Shown here: one piece after another, positions 57,301-64,000 of the stretch
Layout: every line of letters begins with the position of its first letter
Numbering within the stretch: the stretch's first letter is position 1
Source: Nematopogon swammerdamellus
Lineage: Eukaryota; Arthropoda; Insecta; Lepidoptera; Adelidae
Direction: 5' to 3'
DNA: 64,000 nucleotides
Assembly: GCA_946902875.1 (NCBI GenBank)
Contig: OX336336.1
Coordinates: forward strand, 4,558,545 to 4,622,544
Notes under the pieces: model-generated
Database searches by the model: none
What the model was told of the DNA's origin: nothing
The model's input: the letters and a program-made list of their open reading frames with translations, nothing else
Position numbers and translations under genes: made by a program

Positions 57301-58898
57301 ACGGCGACGTCACGCAGCTCTTCGATGCTTCTTCGGCCTCGTACGTGCGTCGCCGTCGCGCACTGTACCACCCGGCAGCGAGGACTGAGGATTTATTATT
57401 ACAGATATTCTATCTCACGAAGTTCGAAGTCGGAAAACACGAACTATTTGCATAGCCGTTTCGACCGACGTTTCATTCAGTGCGGTGATACCAACCCGGG
57501 CGGGATAAACCCTACCACCTAGTAAGGTAAGAAGGGAAGGCACCTATAGTTTAACGTGGAATCCGAAACACGGTCAGCCTCCAACGGTCGAGCGCTCCCT
57601 CCCTTCTTGGAAGTGACCTACAGTTTTACGTGGAATCCGGCCTCCAACTGTCGAACGGTCACCCATCCAAGTACTGACCGCGCCCAGGTGTGCTTAACAA
57701 CAGTCCACCGACCGCACCACTAAGCTATCGAGGCTGACAGCAGATCCGGAGATATCTCACACAGACAGACAGACAGACTGGCATACCAGAATGATCCCAT
57801 AGGGGTCCCACATTTTCCAACGGGACCCTAAAAACGAACAAAAAAAGTGCAATAATAAAATGTTTGATGATTGTTGTCTACATAGGATGGTGAGTCGGGG
57901 CAGGGTCTGCTCTGCAGCGAGGAGAGTATGGGGATGGACACCCTCGACTCCCTTCTGCTTCGCAACCTGAAGACCGCACCCGTCGTTGTCACCCCGGGCA
58001 ACATGGACTCCGTAAAGGCTGGCAACGGAGGTAAACTCACAAATTGGAGTAAAATATAATCTGTCAAAGCTAAAGTTCGATTGCACCAATGCAAACTTGA
58101 ACAAGTAAGTAACCAGCAAGTTCACTTACGCTCAACTTAGAGACACTTACGATAACTGTCAGTCTACAGATACATAGACACCTACCGATAGATAGATAAC
58201 TACCGATAGATAGATACCTACTGATAGATAAGATACTACCGAGCGTTTTTGCAATATTTATTTATTTATTTATTTTAGACAGGCAGCCTAGGCTGATACT
58301 CCTAAATCCAGTTAAACTTTGTTGTTTTTGTCATTATCTTGGGTTTTTTTATATTTTTTTAAATTTTATTATCGTTCTTGAGCACTCTTTTTGAGATTAT
58401 GTTTTATTTGTTAAATATTTATGTAGTCTATTTTTGACTTGGTAGGTACTAAGTGCGCTTATTACTTCCTCTGGAAGTTGGTTCCAGTCGTCCACCACTC
58501 TGTTTGTTATGAAATGTTTGCGAGTATTGCTGTTAAAGATTGTTCGACTTAGTTTCATGCTATTGAAAACAACTGCGCCTGGACATAATTATTGTAACCT
58601 CAAAAAAACGAGGGGATGCAAAATTCAGTGGGGAAAGTTAGGGAGGGAGCAAACTGAACGATGGCCAACCGAACGCGGCGCTCGACCGGCGACGCCTGTC
58701 CGTCGACATGGCCACATTGCATTTATGCACTTCCAGCGCTTTGACAGAGAGCAAACAAAAATACTGCTAAGCAAAAACTATAAAAATTTTGCAGAGATAC
58801 CTGTGTTGCCGCAAGATGGACTACTGTACATCGAGGTGGACGACGAAGGACTTAACATGGAGCCTTCCCCCTCCCCGCAGCACACTCTCCAACAATAA
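45150..58898 (+). CDS. ZAD / C2H2 zinc-finger protein, complete ten-exon gene
   Basis: Ten exons (45150-45311, 46530-46692, 48011-48208, 49218-49504, 50460-50671, 51839-51982, 54706-54849, 56109-56226, 57886-58030, 58795-58898) join to 1677 nt = 558 codons plus TAA, every junction GT/AG and in phase. The protein has an N-terminal ZAD (C15-x2-C18 and C66-x2-C69), an acidic linker (about 109-175), nine fingers (192-212, 230-250, 258-280, 287-307, 316-336, 344-366, 374-394, 402-423, and a C2HC finger 431-451) and an acidic C-terminus. Three fingers (3, 7 and 9) are split by introns, so the joins are independently confirmed by finger spacing. Family knowledge: ZAD proteins are insect nuclear DNA-binding factors that dimerise through the ZAD; the target of this one is unknown. 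ATG at 45150 was chosen for its gccgcgATGG context; another in-frame ATG is at 45162. Introns are loaded with mobile elements. Confidence 0.93.
46530..46692 (+). CDS. ZAD gene exon 2: second half of ZAD
   Basis: Acceptor cctccctcacag. Reads ISPSDKLPQRICYKCRHLVD .. LCYELRDSAERTNRLL, with the second pair C66/C69. Donor gtatgt, phase 1. Confidence 0.93.
46725..46890 (+). repeat. GTT-rich microsatellite in intron 2
   Basis: Irregular gttgtt/gtggtt repeats begin about 30 bp after the exon 2 donor. Open frames here are artefacts of this. Confidence 0.85.
47006..47493 (+). mobile_element. Composite module R + chimeric SINE, full length, in intron 2
   Basis: Begins gtaccgtgtggggtcggtac, SINE head at about 47096 (gtcagcctcggtagctcagt), 5S-like segment gcaacgctgagcgcggtcag, B-box-like gtggttcggattcc, body, and a tail of about 28 A. 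The long pure A tail suggests recent insertion. Confidence 0.92.
47600..47820 (-). repeat. Dispersed TCCGTA / GTCTGTC repeat, copy 3
   Basis: Reverse of copies at 237-560 and 9330-9670: gacagacagacagacggcgt then aataggcttccgtacggggt. Confidence 0.75.
48011..48208 (+). CDS. ZAD gene exon 3: acidic linker
   Basis: Acceptor tgaatgatttcag. Reads ILNSEETGIFTEDTFNNLVD .. VPVCDNLEVNVNNN .. NNVVQ. Donor gtaagc at 48209, phase 1 in and out. The open frame continues past the donor, but that extension has no finger features. Confidence 0.85.
48806..49000 (-). repeat. Dispersed repeat (AAAAGCTAG family) in intron 3
   Basis: tactagcttttgcccacggc then ttcgctcgtgtaaattcg, and tttcatcggattcggatgat further on; reversed relative to 23325-23515. 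Confidence 0.55.
49218..49504 (+). CDS. ZAD gene exon 4: fingers 1, 2 and start of 3
   Basis: Acceptor aaaatttcag. Contains CEICLTPFQSKEKMSLHVRQ-H, CEQCDQEVLNKTQLVHHHLR-H and the CRQPGC start of finger 3, which is completed by exon 5. Donor aag-gttggg, phase 0. Confidence 0.93.
49904..50328. mobile_element. hAT-type MITE in intron 4
   Basis: 425 bp with inverted arms of about 165 bp ending cagggatcgg / ccgatccctg, and an exact 8-bp duplication gtgatgac at 49896-49903 and 50329-50336. CAGGG ends and an 8-bp duplication are hAT hallmarks. Confidence 0.92.
50460..50671 (+). CDS. ZAD gene exon 5: end of finger 3, fingers 4 and 5
   Basis: Acceptor atactttag. Reads DALRQHGYTHGGRSYVCETC .. DLQQHIIRHADEGTRFPC .. 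RSHMRTHERAR. Donor cgcag-gtgtgt, phase 2. Joined to exon 6 it gives the linker HERARSYKC. Its 3' part is the founder unit of the array at 50547-51592. Confidence 0.9.
50547..51592 (+). repeat. Tandem array of a zinc-finger exon unit, 7 full copies + partial
   Basis: Units start (ctgcagcaacac) at 50547, 50691, 50835, 50979, 51125, 51271, 51419 and 51565. The spacing is 144, 144, 144, 146, 146, 148 and 146 bp. Each unit holds the second half of finger 4, all of finger 5, the gtgtgt donor and about 20 bp of intron. Copies 1-3 stay in one frame (48 codons per unit); from copy 4 on, extra AC dinucleotides break it. In copy 2 the last finger histidine is Tyr (MRTYERAR). In copy 3 Phe becomes Val (TRVPC). 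In copy 7 the donor context is changed (cgcat-gtgtgt). Long open frames on both strands here are by-products. Confidence 0.95.
51608..51716 (-). mobile_element. LINE 3' end fragment in intron 5
   Basis: gttgttgctttggtttgggg .. gggcctgcaaacaaagcttg .. accttcgtgcaaaaccccgc, the reverse of the 3' end of the LINE at 21058-22124. Confidence 0.75.
51839..51982 (+). CDS. ZAD gene exon 6: finger 6 and start of finger 7
   Basis: Acceptor tgtttgtgtgtag. YKCERVGCPKAFYHRAELRT-HTRSH, then CHLCVSSYISQSQLNR cut by the donor (aatcg-gtacta) at phase 2; exon 7 supplies HVRMH. Confidence 0.92.
52011..52172. repeat. Minisatellite, ~35-bp unit with inverted copies
   Basis: ttggcttcccaattaattaa plus tatgcttacacc, four direct copies, with gggaagccaagaggc pieces in reverse between the third and fourth. 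Confidence 0.85.
52665..54574. mobile_element. hAT-type non-autonomous element in intron 6, built of tandem repeats
   Basis: 1910 bp, ends cagtggcgg and ccgccactg, with an exact 8-bp duplication ctgaacag at 52657-52664 and 54575-54582. The interior has no transposase. It holds a GC-rich start (52800-52880), shuffled repeat blocks (gcacagcgcataatttgaaa at 53012 and 53340; gcaattgaggcgct at 53183 and 53576; gataagagtctc at about 53301, 53694 and 53834) and a 100-bp satellite at 54104-54515. Confidence 0.9.
54104..54515 (+). repeat. 100-bp satellite inside the hAT element
   Basis: Unit starts (acttcaggtctc) at 54104, 54204, 54304, 54404 and 54504, exactly 100 bp apart. Four full units, each with ccatctgtcaca and ggtcataactcgagaaccac, differ at only a few positions. 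Confidence 0.95.
54706..54849 (+). CDS. ZAD gene exon 7: end of finger 7, finger 8, start of finger 9
   Basis: Acceptor gcgactggcgcag. HVRMH, then CDKCCATFDNYAAFCNH-RIRTH, then CIGCNQ of finger 9. Donor gg-gtgagt, phase 2. Confidence 0.92.
55150..55260 (+). repeat. GCAGCACAAC-ACCGA repeat in intron 7, copy 1
   Basis: gtcggtgttgtactgtaagt, acaagagtacttgcagcaca and actctgcttaccccgatagt; a second copy is at 55985-56098. Confidence 0.7.
55705..55942. mobile_element. MITE with ~72-bp inverted repeats in intron 7
   Basis: tatataaggtatttcattag .. gctaaggggtgtatgt .. gatcacgttccc on the left and the reverse complement at 55869-55942. 238 bp in total. Confidence 0.85.
55985..56098 (+). repeat. GCAGCACAAC-ACCGA repeat, copy 2, next to the exon 8 acceptor
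   Basis: Same blocks as 55150-55260 (ttgtgctgtaagttacaaga .. gactactctgcttaccacga). It ends about 10 bp before the acceptor of exon 8, so it supplies most of the sequence in which the branch point must lie. Confidence 0.7.
56109..56226 (+). CDS. ZAD gene exon 8: end of finger 9 (C2HC)
   Basis: Acceptor gtgtgcttgtag. YQSEAHLEKHTLRC closes finger 9 with Cys in place of the last His; then KLAINVKTLLGAEDVNSLGL. Donor cag-gtgacg, phase 0. Confidence 0.9.
56577..56818 (+). mobile_element. Module R piece followed by LINE 3' end
   Basis: 56577-56660 is module R (gtgtggggtcggtacttaat .. aaaaggcgactaagggataa). 56664-56818 is the LINE 3' end (ggtcgacttgtggtttcc .. gttttgcacgaaggtcccca .. aaaacaacaacaacaac). 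Confidence 0.75.
56822..57030 (-). mobile_element. Family-B SINE head in intron 8
   Basis: On the minus strand: gcccgagtggtttgggcatc (A box), ctcatgcgagagg, ggttcgaatccggtcg (B box), then gtaccaatgag and ccttgccccttactaggtgg. tRNA-like but without a full cloverleaf, so a SINE and not a gene. Confidence 0.75.
57423..57740 (-). mobile_element. Chimeric SINE, rearranged, in intron 8
   Basis: cggaaaacacgaactatttg .. cctaccacctagtaagg .. then a duplicated tacagttttacgtggaatcc block, the 5S-like segment, and the head ending ctatcgaggctgacag. Confidence 0.75.
57886..58030 (+). CDS. ZAD gene exon 9: C-terminal region
   Basis: Acceptor ttgtctacatag. DGESGQGLLCSEESMGMDTL .. NLKTAPVVVTPGNMDSVKAG. Donor g-gtaaac, phase 1. 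No known domain. Confidence 0.88.
58795..58898 (+). CDS. ZAD gene exon 10: C-terminus and stop
   Basis: Acceptor taaaaattttgcag. IPVLPQDGLLYIEVDDEGLN .. QHTLQQ, TAA at 58896-58898. Acidic end. No clear polyadenylation signal close downstream; AATAAA near 59760 is far. Confidence 0.88.
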
Positions 58899-59106
58899 GC
58901 CCGTATAAGCAGGAGACGCAAGACTCATAGCTATGTGTGATGAATATGCAAGCGTCTTCTGTTGAAATACTTTACGAAACTAACTAGGAGACATATTCCA
59001 TTCCCCTCCTTCCGTTGTGGAGGTTGCAGTCAACCGGACTGTCTTGCGGTCTTCGTGGAGGACGTAGGCAGGCTAGGGTAGGTGGAGGCGGAGCCCAACA
59101 AACAAC

Positions 59107-59300
59107 TTGGTGCTAACGGCAGGTTGTTTAGATCTTAAAGTGGTATATTGGATTAGTATAACGCGTCACTACTGTCCCACCCTTATAGCACTTCCTAACG
59201 CTATTGTAAGGTCACTAAAGAACCTTAACCTGTATAAGAATGAGCCTCTATTAAACAGCTCTTATAACGCCTGTCTTAACACCATAATGTTAGTTGGGAA
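59107..59300 (+). repeat. Dispersed repeat, partner of 28975-29270
   Basis: ggtgctaacggcaggttgtt .. cctaacgctattgtaag .. ctcttataacgcc. The 118-codon open frame over it is probably not a gene. A LINE 3' end-like piece precedes it at 58990-59100. Confidence 0.6.
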
Positions 59301-59534
59301 GGGTTTGCACCAGATTTTGAAGACAGAGAACCACCCCTACAAACAACTAGAGCTATTATTTATAACTGTGGGTTGTTTTACAAGGGATCTTTATTTTGTA
59401 TCCACAGTAATTAGTGTCCAAATAAGAACAAAACAGAAAGTAAGGTTAGATTGGTTAGATTGAGTTAGAATATAGAATTAATACAATGCACAGTACTATT
59501 ACTAAAATAAGAAACATCTGCTTTTAGAGGACAG

Positions 59535-59685
59535 CCAATGTGTAAGTGGGAAGAATACACCAATGTGTAAGCGGGAAAGGTATGCCAATGGGTAAGCGGG
59601 AAGGTTTGTCAATGCGTAAGTGGGACGAGTACACCAAGGCATAATTGGGAAGGGTATGCCAATGCGTAAGTGGGAAGAGTACTAA
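59535..59685 (+). repeat. Minisatellite, 25-bp unit, six copies
   Basis: ccaatgtgtaagtgggaaga and variants at 59535, 59560, 59585, 59610, 59635 and 59660. Confidence 0.9.
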
Positions 59686-61374
59686 CGTACTCTTACGCCG
59701 TACGCATTGGCTGTCCCGGCTGTTTCTTAATTTAGCAAAAGTACTGCACAAACATTCACAAATAAATACACAAATTCCGGTGGACAACCATAGGTATTTA
59801 TTTTATAATTTTTTATTGAAAGCAAGCCTCAAGGCTGATAATAATTTTAATCTTGTGATTTTGTACATTGTGTTTTTGACTGTTTCAAGAATTTTATAAA
59901 AAAAACCAGTGGTGTATATCATTGTCAGAACCCACCAAGAACTATAGATATCATTGTCAGAAAAGTAGTTGGCCTTTTAAATTTTTTATAAATAAAGATG
60001 GGTATTGAGTAGGTATCTAGTTTGTTTTAGGCAACCATGTTATACGGGAAATGTTTAATATTTAATTCTAATTTGGGATGTGCAAATAATTGTTAGGTAT
60101 AGAAATGTGTTCATAGGTATAAAAAGAATGTCAATTATGAATGTTTAGTTTCAGTTGGAAGATCGTCCGGACGCAAGATGTTTTACGGGGGATAGATGTT
60201 ATGCCTGGCCATGCACTGGATGTCAACTGTGTTCTCCCGTAGTCCAGTATAGCCTGCGATCCAAAGGGAGGTCACCGGTATGGAGTATGTGCTCCAACAA
60301 GCTTGGTTGGGAGTACTCGGAGGCTGATGCTTAACGCGATCCCGCCGTCCCCTTCCCACCTCCGCGCCACACGCACTAGGCAGGGATTCCATCCCTACAC
60401 GCCGGACTTACCGCGGATGCGTACCAATCGATTCTGCAGATATTTTCTCTAGAGAACCGGTAACTCTGGAACGCTCTCCCTGCTCATATATCCCCCCCCA
60501 AAGTACAGTCTCGGATCCTTTAAGAGGGGCGTGAATGGGCACCTGTCATGCCGGCATGGCATTCGCAACCCCCGCATACTACCGAATGTTCATGGGCGTC
60601 GTTAGACACCTTATGGGTAGGTCGGCGTCATATTTCGCGTTTTCAATAAAAATAAATGTGATTAGTCCCCTTCTGAATCAGCCATCCATACCGGAATACA
60701 TAAAAAAATATAATAATAATGCCAGCGCCACTAGAGAACGATTTGAACACTACAAATTGTTCATGTAAACCTTGCGTTCGGACGATCATCGAATGTATGA
60801 TAACAACTCGTGATCGACATGCAGAGCCTCGATCGTGAGTTCTTTTATCGACAGTTTATCATATTCAAGAAACATGCTCAAGGAAACCATTTGTATGGCG
60901 AAACGATGCGCTGTCTCTAGCGGGCCAGTTGGTAATAACTAAAATTGCCGTACAAATATTTACTTCAATGCGACACCTGAACTTGGCAAAGTGTTAAAAA
61001 AATTTATGATCGAGTCTCTGATGTATATTTGCACAAACTGGTTGCGTGGTACGTTTTTGGTAGTAATACCAAACCATAGTATAGGATCTCAAAAACTGCA
61101 AAAAAGAAAACGGTTTGCACCAAAACATCTGTAGTAATAAAATTCACCACGCTGAATATTCTAAAGATTTTTCACAGGTTGTACTTGCTTTGTCAGTCAT
61201 GCAGATTATTAATTTAGTTCTAGAAGAAAATTTTGTGTTTTTAAATGTTTTATCCGAATTATAAATTAATTTCAATTAAAAAGGGTTTCATTTTATATTT
61301 AGTTCAATCTACGGTTCAATTTAATTATTCCAGAAACTTATATAAAAGTAAAACAAAAGGTATGACAAAATTAA
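59686..61374. other. Repeat fragments, no gene recognised
   Basis: 60225-60310 holds a family-B SINE fragment (gtagtccagtatagcctgcg). 60525-60660 is the LINE-like 3' fragment (ggcattcgcaacccccgcat .. atgggcgtcgttagacacct) that is reversed at 28085-28290. 60690-60712 ends like a family-B tail. The rest is AT-rich and unassigned. Confidence 0.5.
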
Positions 61375-61380
61375 TTTATT
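61375..61380 (-). terminator. Candidate polyadenylation signal (AATAAA)
   Basis: AATAAA on the minus strand, about 160 nt past the stop codon of the minus-strand gene ending at 61542. Confidence 0.45.
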
Positions 61381-61541
61381 AAAAACAGCTAACTATGGCT
61401 TCAGCCCTTATAAAAGAACAAACACAATAATTGGATCCATATCCAATTATTGCATCATTATAAATGCGACAACATCCTCAGTAGGTACATGATCTTCTGA
61501 GTGAGTAGTGAGGATATGTGTGCGGTGGTCGGTTGGTGCGG

Positions 61542-61622
61542 CTACATCGGCGCGAACTGGATCAGACTCTTGATGTCTCGCAGGAGGATGTCGAGCAGGC
61601 CACGCTGCGACGGAGGTTGGTT
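61542..61622 (-). CDS. Unrecognised protein, terminal exon
   Basis: Minus strand: acceptor ggtgttggtgtcaacag, then 26 codons NQPPSQRGLLDILLRDIKSL..IQFAPM and TAG at 61542-61544. Phase 0, fitting the exon at 62335-62453. The conserved-looking amphipathic end suggests a real C-terminus, but I do not recognise the protein. The longer open frame in another phase (61447-61671) is a shadow. Confidence 0.68.
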   Translation of the reverse strand, partial: NQPPSQRGLLDILLRDIKSLIQFAPM

Positions 61623-61707
61623 CTGTTGACACCAACACCATTTGAAAATTTTTAAATAAACATTTATTCATGATTCTAATTGATTACGTACTCTCATTGA
61701 GACCACA

Positions 61708-61920
61708 CCTATCGTACCTTGTGGGGCCGGTACTTAAAAAGAACAGCCGCACTGCATCTCTCCCCGTGCGTGTCGTAAAGAGCGACTAAGGTATAAGGAC
61801 GAGATGCTGTGCTATAAGGCGACAGGATAGCCACCTCTCACACTGGCACGGACCTTCCACGGAGTCACACAGCAGGTGGGGTTGCGTGCCTTACTTGCTG
61901 CTTGATAGTTCTCTTGTCCG
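61708..61920 (+). repeat. Module R repeat, long form
   Basis: ccttgtggggccggtactta .. gcatctctccccgtgcgtgt .. gacgagatgctgtgctataa .. ccttacttgctgcttgatag. It lies in the intron of the minus-strand gene. It shows that module R exists without the SINE. Confidence 0.7.
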
Positions 61921-62334
61921 AACTATTGAGAGATCACAATAGACCTATCTAGGTTGCAGTGATAATAGGGCTCAGGGGCCCTAACTCATTCATACTCTTA
62001 TTGAAGTCCTTTAGAACGAATTTCAAGTACCGGGCAGTAAATAATGACCATTGAGCTTTAGAAAGAGACAATTCGCTTGTAGAGCACGGTCCCTGTCGCA
62101 CGAAATCGCACGTCTCAAAAATATTAAACTATAGACTTAACTAACTGCCAAGCTCAGACGTTAAGGTACGTTGGCACGATGCGAGGTTTCACGCACGAGG
62201 AGCATACCGCCTTCTCGAACGAGAAAACTCGCGCAGTTTGCGAGCTTGCGAGAACTGTCTAAACGGTGCGTAAATGCGTTCGAGGAGCATTTCTCGTGCG
62301 TGAACTCGCATCGTGTCAACCAGGCTTTACTCAC

Positions 62335-62453
62335 GTGCGCAGTGTCGAGGAGCTCCTCTGCGAACTTGTCATTGAAGACGGACACCAGGCCCTTCTTGAG
62401 CTCGGCCAGGTCGCTCGCGCACGCCGCCTGCACCGCGCCGGCCGGCGTCAGCG
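62335..62453 (-). CDS. Unrecognised protein, internal exon
   Basis: Minus strand: acceptor gggatttgtccgcag, two bases, then 39 codons LTPAGAVQAACASDLAEL-KKGLVSVFNDKFAEELLDTAH, donor gtgagt. A predicted helical segment, GC-rich against an AT-rich background. Joined to 61542-61622 it gives 65 C-terminal residues. Upstream exons lie to the right of 62453, perhaps beyond the window. Function unknown. Confidence 0.7.
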
Positions 62454-62486
62454 CTGCGGACAAATCCCGCGCTCAACTTTCATATG

Positions 62487-62596
62487 CATACCGTGTGGGG
62501 TCCAACGTACAACGGACCGTCTTGAGGTCTCAGTGCGGAGAATGGCCCACCCGCCTTCCCAAGGGGCTGGGCAGCAAACAACAACAAACAACAACA
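62487..62596 (+). mobile_element. LINE-like 3' tail
   Basis: gtggggtccaacgtacaacg .. cccaaggggctgggcagc followed by caaacaacaacaaac; it ends directly at module R of the next element. Confidence 0.5.
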
Positions 62597-63062
62597 ACCG
62601 TGTGGGGTCGGTACTTAAAAAGAATAGCCCCACTGCATCTCTCCCCGTCGCATGTCGTAAAAGTCGACTAATGGATAGGAAATTCGTCAGCCTCGGTAGC
62701 TCAGTGGTGCGGTCAGTCGACTGTTGTTAAGCAACTTTGAGCGCGATCAGTACTTGGATGGGTGACCGCTCGACCGTTGGAGGCTGACCGTGGTTCGGAT
62801 TCCACGTTAAACTATAGGTCCCTTCCCTTCTTACCTTACTAGGTGGTAGAGTTTATCCCGGCCGGGTTTGTACCACCGCACTGAACGAAACGTCGGTCGA
62901 AACGGCTATGTAAATAGTTCGTGTTTTCCGTCCAGTTCTGTGTAGCCGGCGCAAAATGAAGGGAAGCACTGACATGGCACCTAGTTCACCCGGTGTTATG
63001 GGCCGACATCACAGATGTTGTAGGTGATGTAGCCAATCGTGTCAGTTTCCATAAAAAAAAAA
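62597..63062 (+). mobile_element. Composite module R + chimeric SINE, full length
   Basis: ccgtgtggggtcggtactta, SINE head at about 62686, 5S-like segment gatcagtacttggatgggtg, B-box-like gtggttcggattcc, body, and poly(A) at 63050-63062. Confidence 0.9.
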
Positions 63063-63356
63063 TGCTTTATTATATGGAACCCGACGTGATCACCTGCTGA
63101 ACCTACCAAGTCAAAACTTCCTTCTGGTCGTGCCAGCTACAGTCCAGCAAGTGAGAGTATTCCACAGGTGGCCCCTACTGAATCCAACACTGACATATCT
63201 CTTGATTGTTGCCCATGCACCAAGAATAGTGGTACGAGGTATGGGGATTTGGTATACAGTACTACAAGGTACAAGGGCACCGTTTTACTTGTACGCGAAG
63301 TACATGCACTTGCGAAATCTGCGATACTCCATTTTTATTCCATCTTTATTTACACA

Positions 63357-63835
63357 CTTGTACCGTGTGGGGTCGGTACTTAAAAAGAATAGCCCCACTG
63401 CATCTCTCCCCGTCGCATGTCGTAAAAGTCGACTAAGGGATAAGAAAATTCGTCAGCCTCGGTAGCTCAGTGGCGCGGTTGGTTAGTCAACTGTTATTAA
63501 GCAACGCTGAGCGCGGTCAGTGATTGGATGGGTGACCGCTCGACCGTTGGAGGCTGACCGTGGTTCGGATTTCACGTTAAACTGTAGGTCCCTTCCCTTC
63601 TTACCTTATTAGGTGGTAGGGTTTATCCCGGCCGGCTTGGTACCACCGCACTGAACGAAACGTCAGTCGAAACGGCTATGTAAATAGTTCGTGTTTTCCG
63701 TCCAGTTTAGTGTAGCCCACATGAAATGAAGGGAAGCACTGACATGGCACCTAGCTCACTTGGTGTTATGGGCTGACATCACGGATGTTGTAGGTGATGT
63801 AGCCAACCATGTCAGGTTCCATAAAAAAAAAAAAA
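63357..63835 (+). mobile_element. Composite module R + chimeric SINE, full length
   Basis: Same organisation and nearly the same sequence as 47006-47493, including the junction gggataagaaaattcgtcag. Poly(A) at 63820-63835. The final 165 bp of the window show no feature. Confidence 0.92.
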
Positions 63836-64000
63836 ACTCAAAACTTAATAATAGCGCGCGAACAAAGAACAAACAGACAGAATGGGCAATTTAGGAATAA
63901 CAGCTGATTTATAATAACATATTTGAATTTCGCAACATATTTTTCCCTGGAACGCACCCCTCGCGATAAATGGCGCATTAATGTACATACTCCTTTTTGC

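Larger units (their letters stand above)
56395..57390 (-). repeat. Direct ~180-bp duplication of a LINE-like fragment in intron 8
   Basis: 56395-56574 and 57062-57242 share aaacttataaaaatacac, ccggcggcggga, aggcctccaag and tacggagctctcc blocks at high identity. The second copy continues to about 57390. Orientation and LINE origin are inferred from the A/T-rich end and GC-rich body. Confidence 0.6.

Noticed and set aside
59107..59463. 118-codon ORF
   Set aside because: The first half is a dispersed repeat also present in reverse at 28975-29270 and the rest shows no domain.
62700..62790. 5S rRNA gene
   Set aside because: Only the middle part resembles 5S, and it is embedded in a SINE that recurs through the window.

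Overview
The window looks like nuclear DNA of an insect, most probably a moth or butterfly. The evidence is intron-split genes with GT/AG junctions, a ZAD-type zinc-finger gene (a family expanded in insects), an intact BEL/Pao retrotransposon, and very dense SINE, MITE and LINE debris of the kind common in lepidopteran genomes. The species is not identifiable from the sequence alone. Most of the 64 kb is repeat. I could assemble four host-type genes by matching splice phases by eye.

(1) 2961-6853, minus strand: a BarH-like homeobox gene. Three exons join in frame, and the homeodomain is split in codon 53. (2) 37904-40348, minus strand: the last two exons of an unrecognised gene with a charged, coiled-coil C-terminus. 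A decayed copy of it lies at 34490-34585, and a LINE remnant sits in its intron. (3) 45150-58898, plus strand: a complete ten-exon gene for a 558-residue ZAD + nine C2H2/C2HC zinc-finger protein. All ten exons join in frame (1677 nt). Its introns carry two hAT-type elements with exact 8-bp target duplications, several SINEs and satellites, and a tandem array made from its own fifth exon. (4) 61542-62453, minus strand: the last two exons of an unrecognised gene that continues to the right of the window.

Mobile DNA. An apparently intact BEL/Pao element (13035-19626) has two identical 123-bp LTRs, a 5-bp target duplication and one uninterrupted 2087-codon gag-pol frame. The commonest repeat is a SINE whose head combines a tRNA-like A box, a 5S-rRNA-like middle and a tRNA-like B box. 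I count about 17 full or partial copies, five of them joined upstream to the same second module. Other elements are a second tRNA-headed SINE, two abutting foldback Tc1/mariner-type elements (34645-37681), a TIR element full of a short repeated motif (20181-22438) with a LINE nested in it, a LINE with a restriction-enzyme-like endonuclease end (38990-40105), and many MITEs.

Most notable observations: the zinc-finger exon array in intron 5, where alternative donors would add 48 or 96 codons in frame; internal polypurine-tract copies inside the BEL pol frame; the chimeric tRNA/5S SINE; and a possible homeodomain-less isoform of the homeobox gene. No CRISPR array, rRNA gene or convincing functional tRNA gene was seen.
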